Assembly: GCF_015207665.1 (NCBI RefSeq)
Contig: NZ_JADEWL010000006.1
Coordinates: 1-64,000 of the forward strand
Length of the DNA: 64,000 nt
Origin: Plectonema cf. radiosum LEGE 06105
GTDB taxonomy: Bacteria; Cyanobacteriota; Cyanobacteriia; Cyanobacteriales; Nostocaceae
Direction of reading: 5' to 3'
Positions within the stretch are counted from its first letter, which is position 1. Each line of letters starts with the position of its first letter. A program made the position numbers and the translations under genes. Positions 56,572 to 64,000 of the stretch are shown here, one piece after another. The notes below the pieces were generated by a model. That model was given only the letters and a program-made list of their open reading frames with translations. It was not told where the DNA came from and searched no databases.

Positions 56572-57744
56572 TTATTGAGAATACCATACAGACTCTATAT
56601 TTCGGGCAATTGTCATTGCTTCATCACGGTTTAATTCATTTAATAAAACTGTAATGTGACCCAGTTTACGTCCGGGACGAGATTCTGATTTTCCATACCA
56701 ATGAAGATAGGCTCCAGGAATTTTTGCGAGGGTAGAGCGTTTATCGATATAGTTAGTTGTTCGTGTTTCATAACCTAACAAATTTACCATAATAGCACAA
56801 GGATTTTTCATCGCCACATTACCTAAAGGTAAATCGCAAACGGCTCTTAAGTGTTGCTCGAATTGCGAAGTAAAGCAAGCATCAATAGAAAAGTGTCCGG
56901 AATTATGAGTCCGGGGTGCAATCTCATTTACTAATACTTTATCACCATCGGTCAAAAATAATTCTATAGCAAAAATTCCTACTACTTGCAAGCTATTTAG
57001 TACAGTACAAGCAATATCTTGAATGGTTTTTTCTGTCTGAGGACTGATGTCCGCAGGTGCAATAACTCGCCGACAAATTTGTTGTTCTTGTTGGGTTTCT
57101 ACAACTACAAAAGGAGAAATTTCACCACTTGCTGAACGCGCCGCAATTATGGATAATTCTTTTTGAAAAGGAATGAATTCTTCTAACAGAAAATTAGAAT
57201 TCAAACAAATTTTTGTTTCTAAATCAGTTAAATTTTTGATGATAAAAGTACCTTGACCATCATAGCCGTGACGACGAGCTTTTAAAACAGATGGAAAGCT
57301 TAATTCCCATTCCGAGTGTTCAGATTTTTTTGTGTATATACTTTGATTAACTGATGAAACGGCAAATAATGATTCAGGTAATATAAACTTGGGAACTGGT
57401 ATACCCAAATCTCGCAAAAAACAACGTTGATCATATTTATCTAGTAGAGGAGATAAAGCTTCGATTCTAGGACGAAAACAAACACCTTGTGAAGCAATTT
57501 GAGATAACGCTTCTATATCAACAAATTCGTTTTCAAAAGTGATCACATCGCATTTTGTTGCTAACTCAGTTGTGGCTTGAGCATCATTAACAGCTGCCAA
57601 AACAGTATCGCTAGCAATCCCAACAGCGGGGTCATTGCACTCTGGAGTTTGGACAATTAATTCTACTCCTAATTTGTTCGCCGCAGCACCCATCATTAAT
57701 GCTAACTGTCCGCCACCAATTACACCAACACGCTTCATTTGCAT
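56572..57744 (-). CDS. purK: 5-(carboxyamino)imidazole ribonucleotide synthase
   Basis: The 390-residue ATP-grasp protein begins VGVIGGGQLALMMGAAANKLG, followed by CDVITFENEFVD, KARRHGYDGQGTFII (ATP-binding loop), LLEEFIPFQKELSIIAARS, and LVNEIAPRTHNSGHFSIDAC with metal-binding residues. It carboxylates AIR using ATP and bicarbonate in de novo purine synthesis. The Met at residue 3 is probably the natural start (MKRVGVIGGG). The 6S RNA candidate begins 73 bases after its stop on the same strand. Confidence 0.94.
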   Translation of the reverse strand: MQMKRVGVIGGGQLALMMGAAANKLGVELIVQTPECNDPAVGIASDTVLAAVNDAQATTELATKCDVITFENEFVDIEALSQIASQGVCFRPRIEALSPLLDKYDQRCFLRDLGIPVPKFILPESLFAVSSVNQSIYTKKSEHSEWELSFPSVLKARRHGYDGQGTFIIKNLTDLETKICLNSNFLLEEFIPFQKELSIIAARSASGEISPFVVVETQQEQQICRRVIAPADISPQTEKTIQDIACTVLNSLQVVGIFAIELFLTDGDKVLVNEIAPRTHNSGHFSIDACFTSQFEQHLRAVCDLPLGNVAMKNPCAIMVNLLGYETRTTNYIDKRSTLAKIPGAYLHWYGKSESRPGRKLGHITVLLNELNRDEAMTIARNIESVWYSQ

Positions 57745-58285
57745 CTATCACGAATAATGAGTTTCTACACCATTTTTAGAGTTGTTAACGTTAGCTTGTT
57801 CGCAAAGTGTTCTAATCTACACTTCCTAATCATGTTTGTATTAACAAATGTTACTGCGAGTCAGCCATCTCTGATATCAACTCCCGTCAAGTTTACCTTA
57901 AATTCCGTAGTATATAATCTCATATCTTGGACTTATACCAGGAAACAAGTTTCTCACGCTGATTGATAATTGAGCATTCTGACTGATTTATTTGCCAAAA
58001 TTAACTTTACATTTGTTTAAATAAATCGTTGCTTTACTCTCAAAATCTTGAGAAAAGTTTACCTTCAAAGGAATAAATAAAGTTTATTATCATTTAATAA
58101 AAGAATAAAAGAAGTCCTGTTATTCTTGTAATTAGTGAAAGCTTTGTTTGATATTTTCATAGACATGAGTCGATAAAATATTGTCTTAACAAAGCGTTAC
58201 ATTTGATAGTTACAAATCTTGTCCTACAGAATTGTGAACTATAAGTAATAATCGAGAAGTTTTTATTTATTATTATTGGCAAGTT
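57745..58285. other. Divergent spacer upstream of purK
   Basis: The spacer is 541 bases and AT-rich. A 75-codon plus-strand frame (57739-57966) overlaps the purK start and has no protein-like features. No repeat or RNA structure is visible. Confidence 0.4.
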
Positions 58286-58645
58286 ATGCTGAAAAATTTA
58301 AATCGAATTGCTAACAATCCGATGAAACATTACAAAGATGAATGGATTGTCCAATGGTGTCAAGATAATGGCTGGACTGATTTGTATATCGAACGCTGTA
58401 ATAACTTCTGGGCTTTTCCTCCAGGTGCAGTAATGCCAGAACCAATTCCCACAAAAGTTTTGAGAACAATTAAAGCAGAGAACGGATTAACTTGTGAAGA
58501 GCGTATTTGGTCGATTGCAGCAGTAATTGCCACAATGATCGCGGCAGGTGTTACTTATTGGTTGAGATGTCCGATACCAATGGTTGCAGCCTTTGCATTT
58601 AATGCTGTGACTGTTGCTCAATTGGAAGTTGAAGATGCGTATTGA
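58286..58645 (+). CDS. Conserved cyanobacterial protein of unknown function
   Basis: The 119-residue protein has a soluble N-terminal half with many aromatics (DEWIVQWCQDNGWTDLYIER, NNFWAFPPGAVMPEPIP) and a C-terminal half with two hydrophobic stretches (WSIAAVIATMIAAGVTYWL and PMVAAFAFNAVTVAQL) that look like a membrane hairpin. I cannot name a family domain. The composition and start (ATG after GGCAAGTT) support a real gene. It is isolated, with a MITE-bearing spacer downstream. Confidence 0.65.
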   Translation: MLKNLNRIANNPMKHYKDEWIVQWCQDNGWTDLYIERCNNFWAFPPGAVMPEPIPTKVLRTIKAENGLTCEERIWSIAAVIATMIAAGVTYWLRCPIPMVAAFAFNAVTVAQLEVEDAY

Positions 58646-58798
58646 AGAGTGCGGAGCTATTGTAGGACATCAGTTTTTTTTTTGGGGGAACCTTTTCCCC
58701 AGCAATATTACAAATAGGAATTCCGTTAAAATAATTAAACTAATATGAATATTTAAATAGCACAGAAAAAATAATCTTTTTTTATGTTTATGAGGGAG
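58646..58798. other. Spacer ahead of the MITE
   Basis: This short stretch runs from the small conserved gene to the repeat at 58799. It contains a T-run and GGGGGAACC but no hairpin stem I can support. Confidence 0.35.
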
Positions 58799-58825
58799 AT
58801 TCGGACGGGCAGGGATGCCCATCCC
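58799..58825 (+). repeat. 27-base dispersed repeat, copy 2
   Basis: It starts ATTCGGACGGGC and matches the reverse complement of 23003-23029 with three differences. It lies 31 bases from a MITE copy. Confidence 0.7.
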
Positions 58826-58856
58826 ACGCATTGCTTTATAATATAATGCTATATAA

Positions 58857-58948
58857 TAGACATCTCCGAAAAAGAATGTAGAGACGCGAAATTTCGCGTC
58901 TCTACAAGGTTTCTGGATGACGCATAATTAATTTCCACCAGATGTCTA
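58857..58948. mobile_element. MITE, copy 2 (degenerate right end)
   Basis: This copy is 92 bases, identical to the first 78 bases of the element at 22678-22768, including the perfect 30-bp palindrome (58877-58906). Its left end is TAGACATCTCC, but the right end has drifted to CCAGATGTCTA, so the terminal repeat has two mismatches. TA is present at both ends. Confidence 0.85.
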
Positions 58949-59010
58949 ATAGGGAATGAGGGGAATAGTTATCAATAATTACTCACTCCTCACTCCTGTC
59001 TTTGAGTGTC

Positions 59011-59787
59011 TTAACTGTTAATTAAACTTGCAGCATCTGTATCTAAGAACAAATTAGCTTGGGGTTGATTGCGGAGAATAGAAGCTGGAAATTCTCTAGT
59101 AATATTTCCTTCTAATAATTGTTTAATTAATTTAGCTTTACGTTTTCCTGGTGCAAGACAGATAATTTTTTTCGCCGCACAAATTATCGGTATAGTAAGG
59201 GTAAAAGCATATTTAGGTACACTTTCTAAATTAGGAAAATAACCACTATCTACCTGTTGCTGATGGTTGACTGCATCTAACTTAACTAGTTTTACCATAT
59301 AGCGGTCATTAAAATCTGCCACAGATGGTTCATTAAAAGCTAAATGTCCGTTTTCCCCTATCCCCAAAAAACACAGGTCAATCGGTTGTGCTGTGAGTAA
59401 TTTAGAATAGCGATCGCACTCTTGTAAAGGCTGCAAAGTATCACCTTCTATGTAGTGAAATTTTTGTGGTGAAACACGCTTTTCGACACGTTCTCGGAGA
59501 TAATATCGGAAACTGGAAGAATGCTCGGCTGATATACCTAAATATTCATCTAAATGAAAACATATAATTCGCGACCAATCAATATCACTTAAATTAGTTA
59601 AAGCATCCAAAAATTTAAGTTGAGAATTACCTGTTGCAAACAATATTGTCGCAGTTTGCTTGTGATTAATAATTTGCTGTAAATCTTGTTGAACGATGGA
59701 AGAGACGGATAAAGCGAGTTCAGTTTCCGAATCGTAAATCTGAACTCCTAGGCTATCAACGCGAAAATCTTTTGTAGCGTTTGACAT
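59011..59787 (-). CDS. nagB: Glucosamine-6-phosphate deaminase
   Basis: The 258-residue protein is of the NagB/isomerase fold: ILFATGNSQLKFLDAL (phosphate loop), IICFHLDEYLGISAEHSSSFRYYL with the catalytic Asp, CFLGIGENGHLAFNEP with the conserved Asn-Gly-His, and CLAPGKRKAKLIKQLL. It converts glucosamine-6-phosphate to fructose-6-phosphate and ammonia in amino-sugar turnover. Family relatives include 6-phosphogluconolactonase, but GENGHLAFNEP and HLDEY mark NagB. It is isolated; no nagA is nearby. Confidence 0.88.
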   Translation of the reverse strand: MSNATKDFRVDSLGVQIYDSETELALSVSSIVQQDLQQIINHKQTATILFATGNSQLKFLDALTNLSDIDWSRIICFHLDEYLGISAEHSSSFRYYLRERVEKRVSPQKFHYIEGDTLQPLQECDRYSKLLTAQPIDLCFLGIGENGHLAFNEPSVADFNDRYMVKLVKLDAVNHQQQVDSGYFPNLESVPKYAFTLTIPIICAAKKIICLAPGKRKAKLIKQLLEGNITREFPASILRNQPQANLFLDTDAASLINS

Positions 59788-60849
59788 TTGATAACAAAGA
59801 ATTTTGTTGAATTAAGTAAACGAGTAAAGGTAGATTTTTCAAGTCTACCCATACACGCGCTAGTTACCATAGGTTGTCAGATTTTATAAGAATTCATCAT
59901 AGTTTTTTGTCGGCTCGAATGCAGCAATTATTGCGGGAAACCACAAAATAATCTAACCTATTTGATAAATGTTTATATTTATTTACAGTTCATTAGAATA
60001 AATTATGTTATGAGCAATTTTATTTGATTGAGATGATTTTAGAGATTTGCACTCAGAATCCATATGAGAATTATTATCTATAAAATTAAAAATTCCTATG
60101 GATAAAAAACAAAGATTTATAGTCACCATTATGAAGTTAAATTGAGTTTAAATTTATATTCAGAAATAGTTAATTAAATCCTCAAATTGTTGTATTTCAA
60201 CGGTTTCAGACTATTAATCATTGAGTAGCACCCTAATTAAGCTTCAGTGGATTCCCGGAAGCTTACTTAGATTTATCTTAAATATAATCTAGAACATATG
60301 CAAACAAAGTCTGTAATTATTATCAAGTACTTGCATTTTATACAGGCATCGGTTACATTCGGATATAAAGTTTAACTCCCAATTCGGGAGAAAATTTGGG
60401 ATTACATCAGTTTAAGCAAGCATGAGTTAAGTAGACCTGTAAAACTTTTCTCATTCTGACAATAAATGCTTGGTGTAAAACTACTACTTTTAGACTATTG
60501 CCAAAAATCTCAAAGCTTCCCACTCTGAGTAGAAATCCTGCTTTTTGGTGATGCTTTTCATACAATCTATTTTTTTCTAAAATTATTGAGAATATTTTGC
60601 AATATCTTGGTAAAGTTAGATATAGTAAAAACATATAAACAAAAAGCTTTGAAAATTCTTGGATGATGAAAACGTGGAGGTTGATTTACGGTTAAAGTAG
60701 CTTTTTTGACAATGGTTTTAATCAAGAATTTACATATACTTTTGATTTCTATGATGATGTTTCCCGGTATTCACTTGTAAGCTGAAGTATTAAAGGTATA
60801 GATAAGTTTTTTGCAAAAAATCAACCTGTATAAAGGCAACAGAAAAAAT
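59788..60849. other. Long AT-rich spacer
   Basis: About 1.06 kb between divergent genes. A small hairpin, CTCCC-AATTC-GGGAG, lies near 60377-60391. A 75-codon minus-strand frame at 60407-60634 has no RBS or family features and is not called. Nothing else is evident. Confidence 0.4.
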
Positions 60850-61200
60850 ATGTATAACTGGCAAGAAGCAAGGCAAATAATCAGTGAAAACCCCAAGGCT
60901 CAAATGAAGAACGTAGAAAGAATACATAAAACTCATGAATTTATAACTATCTATAGAGGTAAAATTTTATCTTTTGCAAAATTTATTCAGCTGTTGGTAG
61001 CATTTTTTTTAGGACAAGAGAATTTTCATCAAGAAAGTGTTATAAAAGTCCTATTAGGAAAACGGTTAATTAATCAATTTGATTACTACATAAGTATTTC
61101 TGTTTGCAGTTTAAAGTATTGCAGCAGAATTATTATTGAGAAATCTGATTTTGTAAGGATGATTCTTCAGGGAGTGGATAGTCAAACTATCTATGTGTAA
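60850..61200 (+). CDS. Small protein of unknown function
   Basis: I start at ATG 60850 (MYNWQEARQIISENPKAQ), 116 residues; TTG 60811 would add 13 residues. The protein is Lys/Ile/Phe-rich, with one moderately hydrophobic stretch (AKFIQLLVAFFLG) and three cysteines. I recognise no domain. It sits 38 bases ahead of the sucrase/ferredoxin-like gene in the same direction, so co-transcription is likely. Reality is uncertain because the composition follows the AT-rich background. Confidence 0.4.
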   Translation: MYNWQEARQIISENPKAQMKNVERIHKTHEFITIYRGKILSFAKFIQLLVAFFLGQENFHQESVIKVLLGKRLINQFDYYISISVCSLKYCSRIIIEKSDFVRMILQGVDSQTIYV

Positions 61201-61238
61201 TATCCTGTTTGTAAAAATACACGACCCATATAAAATAA

Positions 61239-62216
61239 ATGAGTACAAATTTTTGTTCTGATAATTCACGAGAAGTAGGGGAAGATATTATTGGTACTGC
61301 AACCAATAATCAGACTTATGTATTGATAGAATGTCCACCTCCGTGGAATTCGGATGCTTTTAGTTCTAAATGGGTTCCGGATAATTTGCGGTTATTGATG
61401 GAAGAGGCTGCTTCAGCTAAACTACCGATTAAATTTCAGTTAATTGCTAATGATTTATCGCATAAAGTAAACTCTACAACGCTTCTGATTTATCACCAAG
61501 AAAAAGGAGAAGGTAAAGGTTACTCGAAGCGAGAATTTAAGCTGGAAAATATCGAACAAGCAGCAGCAACTATCAAAAAATGGTTATGGAGAAAAAATCT
61601 CAAATATGAAATAGATGCAACTACCACAAGAGATATATTAGTTTGTACTCATGGTAGTCACGATAAATGTTGTGCAAGATACGGAAATCCGTTTTATTTC
61701 CACGCTAATAATATTATTTCGAGTTTAGGCTTGGATAATGTGCGGATTTGGAAATCCAGCCATTTCGGGGGACATCGATTTGCACCGACAATGATAGACT
61801 TGCCACAAGGAAGGTATTATGGCAATCTTGACCAAGAGTCATTTAAGTCAATATTGACTCATACTGGTGATATTAAGTGCTTTAAGGATATTTATCGAGG
61901 TTGGGGAATTCTACCAAAGTCGATTCAAATTGTCGAAAGAGAGTTAATTCTGCGTTACGGATGGGATTGGTTTAATTACAAAGCAGCAGGTAGAATTATC
62001 GAACAAAGTTTGGATAAGAGTAGTGTACTCGCAGAGTTAACTTTTGAAAAACCCGACGGTTCGGTTTATATCTATCAGGCTAAACTTGTTAAAGATAATA
62101 GCAAGACACAAACACTCAAAACTTCTTGCAATGCCAAGCACGAAACTGTATTAGTTAGATATGCTGTTGCGAATATGTGGTTAGCTTCTAGAGAGTTGGT
62201 CAAAGTAGCAAGTTAG
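61239..62216 (+). CDS. Sucrase/ferredoxin-like family protein (thioredoxin-fold [2Fe-2S])
   Basis: The 325-residue protein carries the Suc_Fer-like signature: LVCTHGSHDKCCARYGNPFY supplies closely spaced cysteines, and WKSSHFGGHRFAPTMIDLP is the HxGGHRFAP motif. An N-terminal LIECPPPWNSDAFSSKW stretch precedes them. Relatives bind a [2Fe-2S] cluster in a thioredoxin-like fold; their physiological role is poorly known. No signal peptide. It may share a transcript with the small gene just upstream. Confidence 0.8.
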   Translation: MSTNFCSDNSREVGEDIIGTATNNQTYVLIECPPPWNSDAFSSKWVPDNLRLLMEEAASAKLPIKFQLIANDLSHKVNSTTLLIYHQEKGEGKGYSKREFKLENIEQAAATIKKWLWRKNLKYEIDATTTRDILVCTHGSHDKCCARYGNPFYFHANNIISSLGLDNVRIWKSSHFGGHRFAPTMIDLPQGRYYGNLDQESFKSILTHTGDIKCFKDIYRGWGILPKSIQIVERELILRYGWDWFNYKAAGRIIEQSLDKSSVLAELTFEKPDGSVYIYQAKLVKDNSKTQTLKTSCNAKHETVLVRYAVANMWLASRELVKVAS

Positions 62217-62404
62217 TTTGAGTTTACTGCTTGTCATCATATTACTAGCTCCCATGGATATTAATTCTCTTCGTTTAATTCCAAGGAAAGCACTTTTTGT
62301 TACCGGGTGTTCTATCCAATGGTGTTGTCTATACTTTAGATTAAGTTTCTCAATGGACTATAATTTTTTAGTCCCATAATTCGTCCCATAAAAATATATT
62401 TGAC

Positions 62405-63148
62405 TCAATCAGGTAAATTATTTGGGTCAATACCTTGAGATAACAAGTAAGCGATTAACTTTTCTTTTTGTTGACGTTCTTGTTCAATTAATTCTACTGC
62501 CCAAGGCAACAGTTTATCAGCTTCATCCCACCAGCGCAACCAATATCCAGTTCGAGCTTCTTTTGTACCTTGCCAAGTTCCTAAAAATAAGTTCATCGAA
62601 GTGATAAAATGACGACCATCGGGGTTGGGCAATTGTAATTCATATCGTCCGTTTTGTAGCTGATAAAATTCTAATAAACCCCCATTTGAATCAAAAATAA
62701 TATAAACAGGTACTTTTAAAATTTGTTCGTAGAAAAACCATTTTCCTGGTGGATAGGTTCGTTTAACAGAATATTCTTCACCTTGGGTTTCTGATAAGAA
62801 TTCCATTACCACCGCAGGAATATCACCTTCTAACAATGGTGTATAACTTTTACGGTCTGGTAAAATCGATTTTACTGATGGAATATAAACCCAGTCTGGT
62901 GCTTTGGCAACAAATTGCCCGTTAATTGTTGCACAAAGTCCAAAATTGGATGCAATTAACATTTGGGGTTGAATAAACCCGGATATTTCTAAACTTTCCC
63001 GCAATGCACCTGCTAAAAGTGGCTGCCCAGTATTTTCCACTGGTTCATCTTCAAGTTGAAAATCTTCGGGTAAAGCTTCCCAGGATACCACCAGTTCAGT
63101 TGAACACTTGGATTTACTGATTTGGGTTGCCATAAATACCGCCCACAA
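62405..63148 (-). CDS. Uma2-family (PD-(D/E)XK) putative nuclease
   Basis: The 247-residue protein, best started at Met6 (63133, MATQISKSKCSTEL), has the Uma2 core: FVAKAPDWVYIPSV with the catalytic Asp, PAVVMEFLSETQG with Glu, and YEQILKVPVYIIFDSNG. Uma2 proteins form large families in cyanobacteria and are predicted restriction-endonuclease-fold enzymes, often linked to mobile DNA, but their function is unknown. The C-terminal WDEADKLLPWAVELIEQER tail with a Gln/Glu/Lys helix is typical. No transposase is nearby. Confidence 0.8.
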   Translation of the reverse strand: MWAVFMATQISKSKCSTELVVSWEALPEDFQLEDEPVENTGQPLLAGALRESLEISGFIQPQMLIASNFGLCATINGQFVAKAPDWVYIPSVKSILPDRKSYTPLLEGDIPAVVMEFLSETQGEEYSVKRTYPPGKWFFYEQILKVPVYIIFDSNGGLLEFYQLQNGRYELQLPNPDGRHFITSMNLFLGTWQGTKEARTGYWLRWWDEADKLLPWAVELIEQERQQKEKLIAYLLSQGIDPNNLPD

Positions 63149-63200
63149 AGACTTAATCTTATTTTATCACTATTTAGGTTAACGGGCATTGATAATTAAC

Positions 63201-64000
63201 TTACCTATCCGGTCTAATACTCAAATACTTATCGATACGAATTTTATTGATGATATCGTAAATTTGATATTCTTTTGCACCCAAGGTTTTGAGTAAATGA
63301 GTTCCTAATTCTAATGCTGCTTCAAATTCTGGTTGTACTACTTCTTTTGCACCCATTTGAGTCAGAATATCTATTTCTTTATCAGAGTGCGATCGCGCAA
63401 TAATATCTAACCCAGGAGCTATTGACAAAGCGTGTTCTAATAGTATTCTAGTGCTGGCAGCGTCGGGTAAGGCAATTACTAAGGCTTTTGCTTTTTCTAA
63501 ATGAGCTTTTTCTAAAACTAATTCAGAATCAGCATCACCAAATAAGTAAGGAATTTTTTTGCTTCTAAGTCTTTGAATTGCGGGTTCGCAATTATCAATC
63601 ACAATGAGTGGATAACCTTGATTTTGTAATATTTTGACTACAACTTGTCCAACTCTACCATAACCTGCGACAACTACATGAGAGTTTATGGTATCTGGAA
63701 TAGAGAAGCTTTTAGGTGCTTCAAAACGCCGCAGATATTTGAAGATAAATGGTATTTGTGTGAGTTTATCTGCTAATTTGGGCGCTCTTTCTAATAAAAT
63801 AGGAGTCACAACTAAAGTAATTGCCGTAGTACCTAAAAGTAAAAGATAAACTTCTTCAGAAATCAGTTTTAATTCTAAACCAGTTAATTCTAATACGAAG
63901 GAAAATTCACCTATTTGATTAATACCAAGAGCAGTAATTACTGCTGTTCTCACAGAATAACCAAATTTGAGGACAATGGGAAATACAATTGCGGCTTTAC
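63201..64000 (-). CDS. KefB-type cation:proton antiporter, C-terminal part
   Basis: The frame is open to the right edge of the window, so the N-terminus is missing. The visible part contains the last membrane helices of a Na+/H+ (KefB/CPA2) exchanger (AVITALGINQIGEFSFVLEL, EEVYLLLLGTTAITLVVTPIL) and a TrkA-N/RCK domain: HVVVAGYGRVGQVVVKIL with the GxGxxG nucleotide site, VIDNCEP, IPYLFGDADSELVLEKA and IARSHSDKEIDIL. NAD(H)-type ligands on RCK domains gate K+ or Na+ exchange. There is no separate TrkA-C domain after it; the protein ends soon after the RCK fold. The GTG at 63953 is internal, not the start. Confidence 0.85.
   Translation of the reverse strand, partial: KAAIVFPIVLKFGYSVRTAVITALGINQIGEFSFVLELTGLELKLISEEVYLLLLGTTAITLVVTPILLERAPKLADKLTQIPFIFKYLRRFEAPKSFSIPDTINSHVVVAGYGRVGQVVVKILQNQGYPLIVIDNCEPAIQRLRSKKIPYLFGDADSELVLEKAHLEKAKALVIALPDAASTRILLEHALSIAPGLDIIARSHSDKEIDILTQMGAKEVVQPEFEAALELGTHLLKTLGAKEYQIYDIINKIRIDKYLSIRPDR

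Noticed and set aside
57739-57966. 75-codon plus-strand frame overlapping the purK start
   Set aside because: It overlaps the 5' end of a well-supported gene and covers its likely promoter region.
60407-60634. 75-codon minus-strand frame
   Set aside because: No RBS, no domain and atypical composition in a long AT-rich spacer.

Overview
The window reads as chromosomal DNA of a filamentous, probably heterocyst-forming cyanobacterium (Nostocales type). I infer this from the cyanobacterial NDH-1 cluster ndhA-I-G-E followed by NAD kinase, a pixGHIJL/hmp-type chemotaxis locus with a PatA-like regulator, a GUN4 domain, CHAT/AAA-like signalling proteins, frequent GCGATCGC (HIP1) sites, and arrays of heptameric short tandem repeats between genes. 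The DNA is AT-rich with long spacers. No rRNA operon, prophage, intact transposase gene or CRISPR array is visible.

Layout. 1-2.2 kb: start of a cyclic-nucleotide-binding (probably secretion ABC) protein overlapping a PpiC-type prolyl isomerase, then a DUF92/VTE6-like membrane protein. 3-10.1 kb: three same-strand proteases: subtilisin with pre-peptidase domains, calpain-like C2 protease with three Ig-like repeats, and a second subtilisin. 10.4-17.8 kb: DUF389 membrane protein, HlyD adaptor, NAD(P)-binding SDR, exonuclease III, GT4 glycosyltransferase and two small conserved proteins. 17.9-22.1 kb: NarL-type regulator and a pair of REC-histidine kinases. 23.2-35.0 kb: chemotaxis-like locus on the minus strand (PatA-like regulator, CheY, CheW, MCP, CheA-REC, second MCP). 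36-47.2 kb: tRNA-Leu(UAG), alr, HNH nuclease, a 1.3-kb spacer with RNA-like hairpins, DHH phosphoesterase, sixA, gltA, then ndhA-ndhI-ndhG-ndhE-nadK. 47.5-53.1 kb: a holin-like membrane protein and a two-gene cassette: CHAT caspase-like protease fused to an AAA-like ATPase, then an AAA-like ATPase with one membrane segment and a C-terminal GUN4 domain. 53.4-64 kb: peptidoglycan-binding protein, an M16 homologue without its metal site, a probable 6S RNA, purK, nagB, a sucrase/ferredoxin-like protein, a Uma2 nuclease and the end of a KefB-type antiporter.

Most notable: (1) the CHAT-AAA / AAA-TM-GUN4 pair, with a 104-bp tandem duplication that copied the second gene's RBS and start codon and so created a decoy 19-codon ORF; (2) two paralogous chemoreceptors, only one of which keeps both cysteines of a DXCF cyanobacteriochrome GAF; (3) two copies of a ~91-bp TA-flanked palindromic MITE; (4) a clear 6S RNA candidate just downstream of purK; (5) a solitary CRISPR-repeat-like sequence; (6) an island of three signal-less proteases. 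Functions come from motif recognition by eye; no database search was run.
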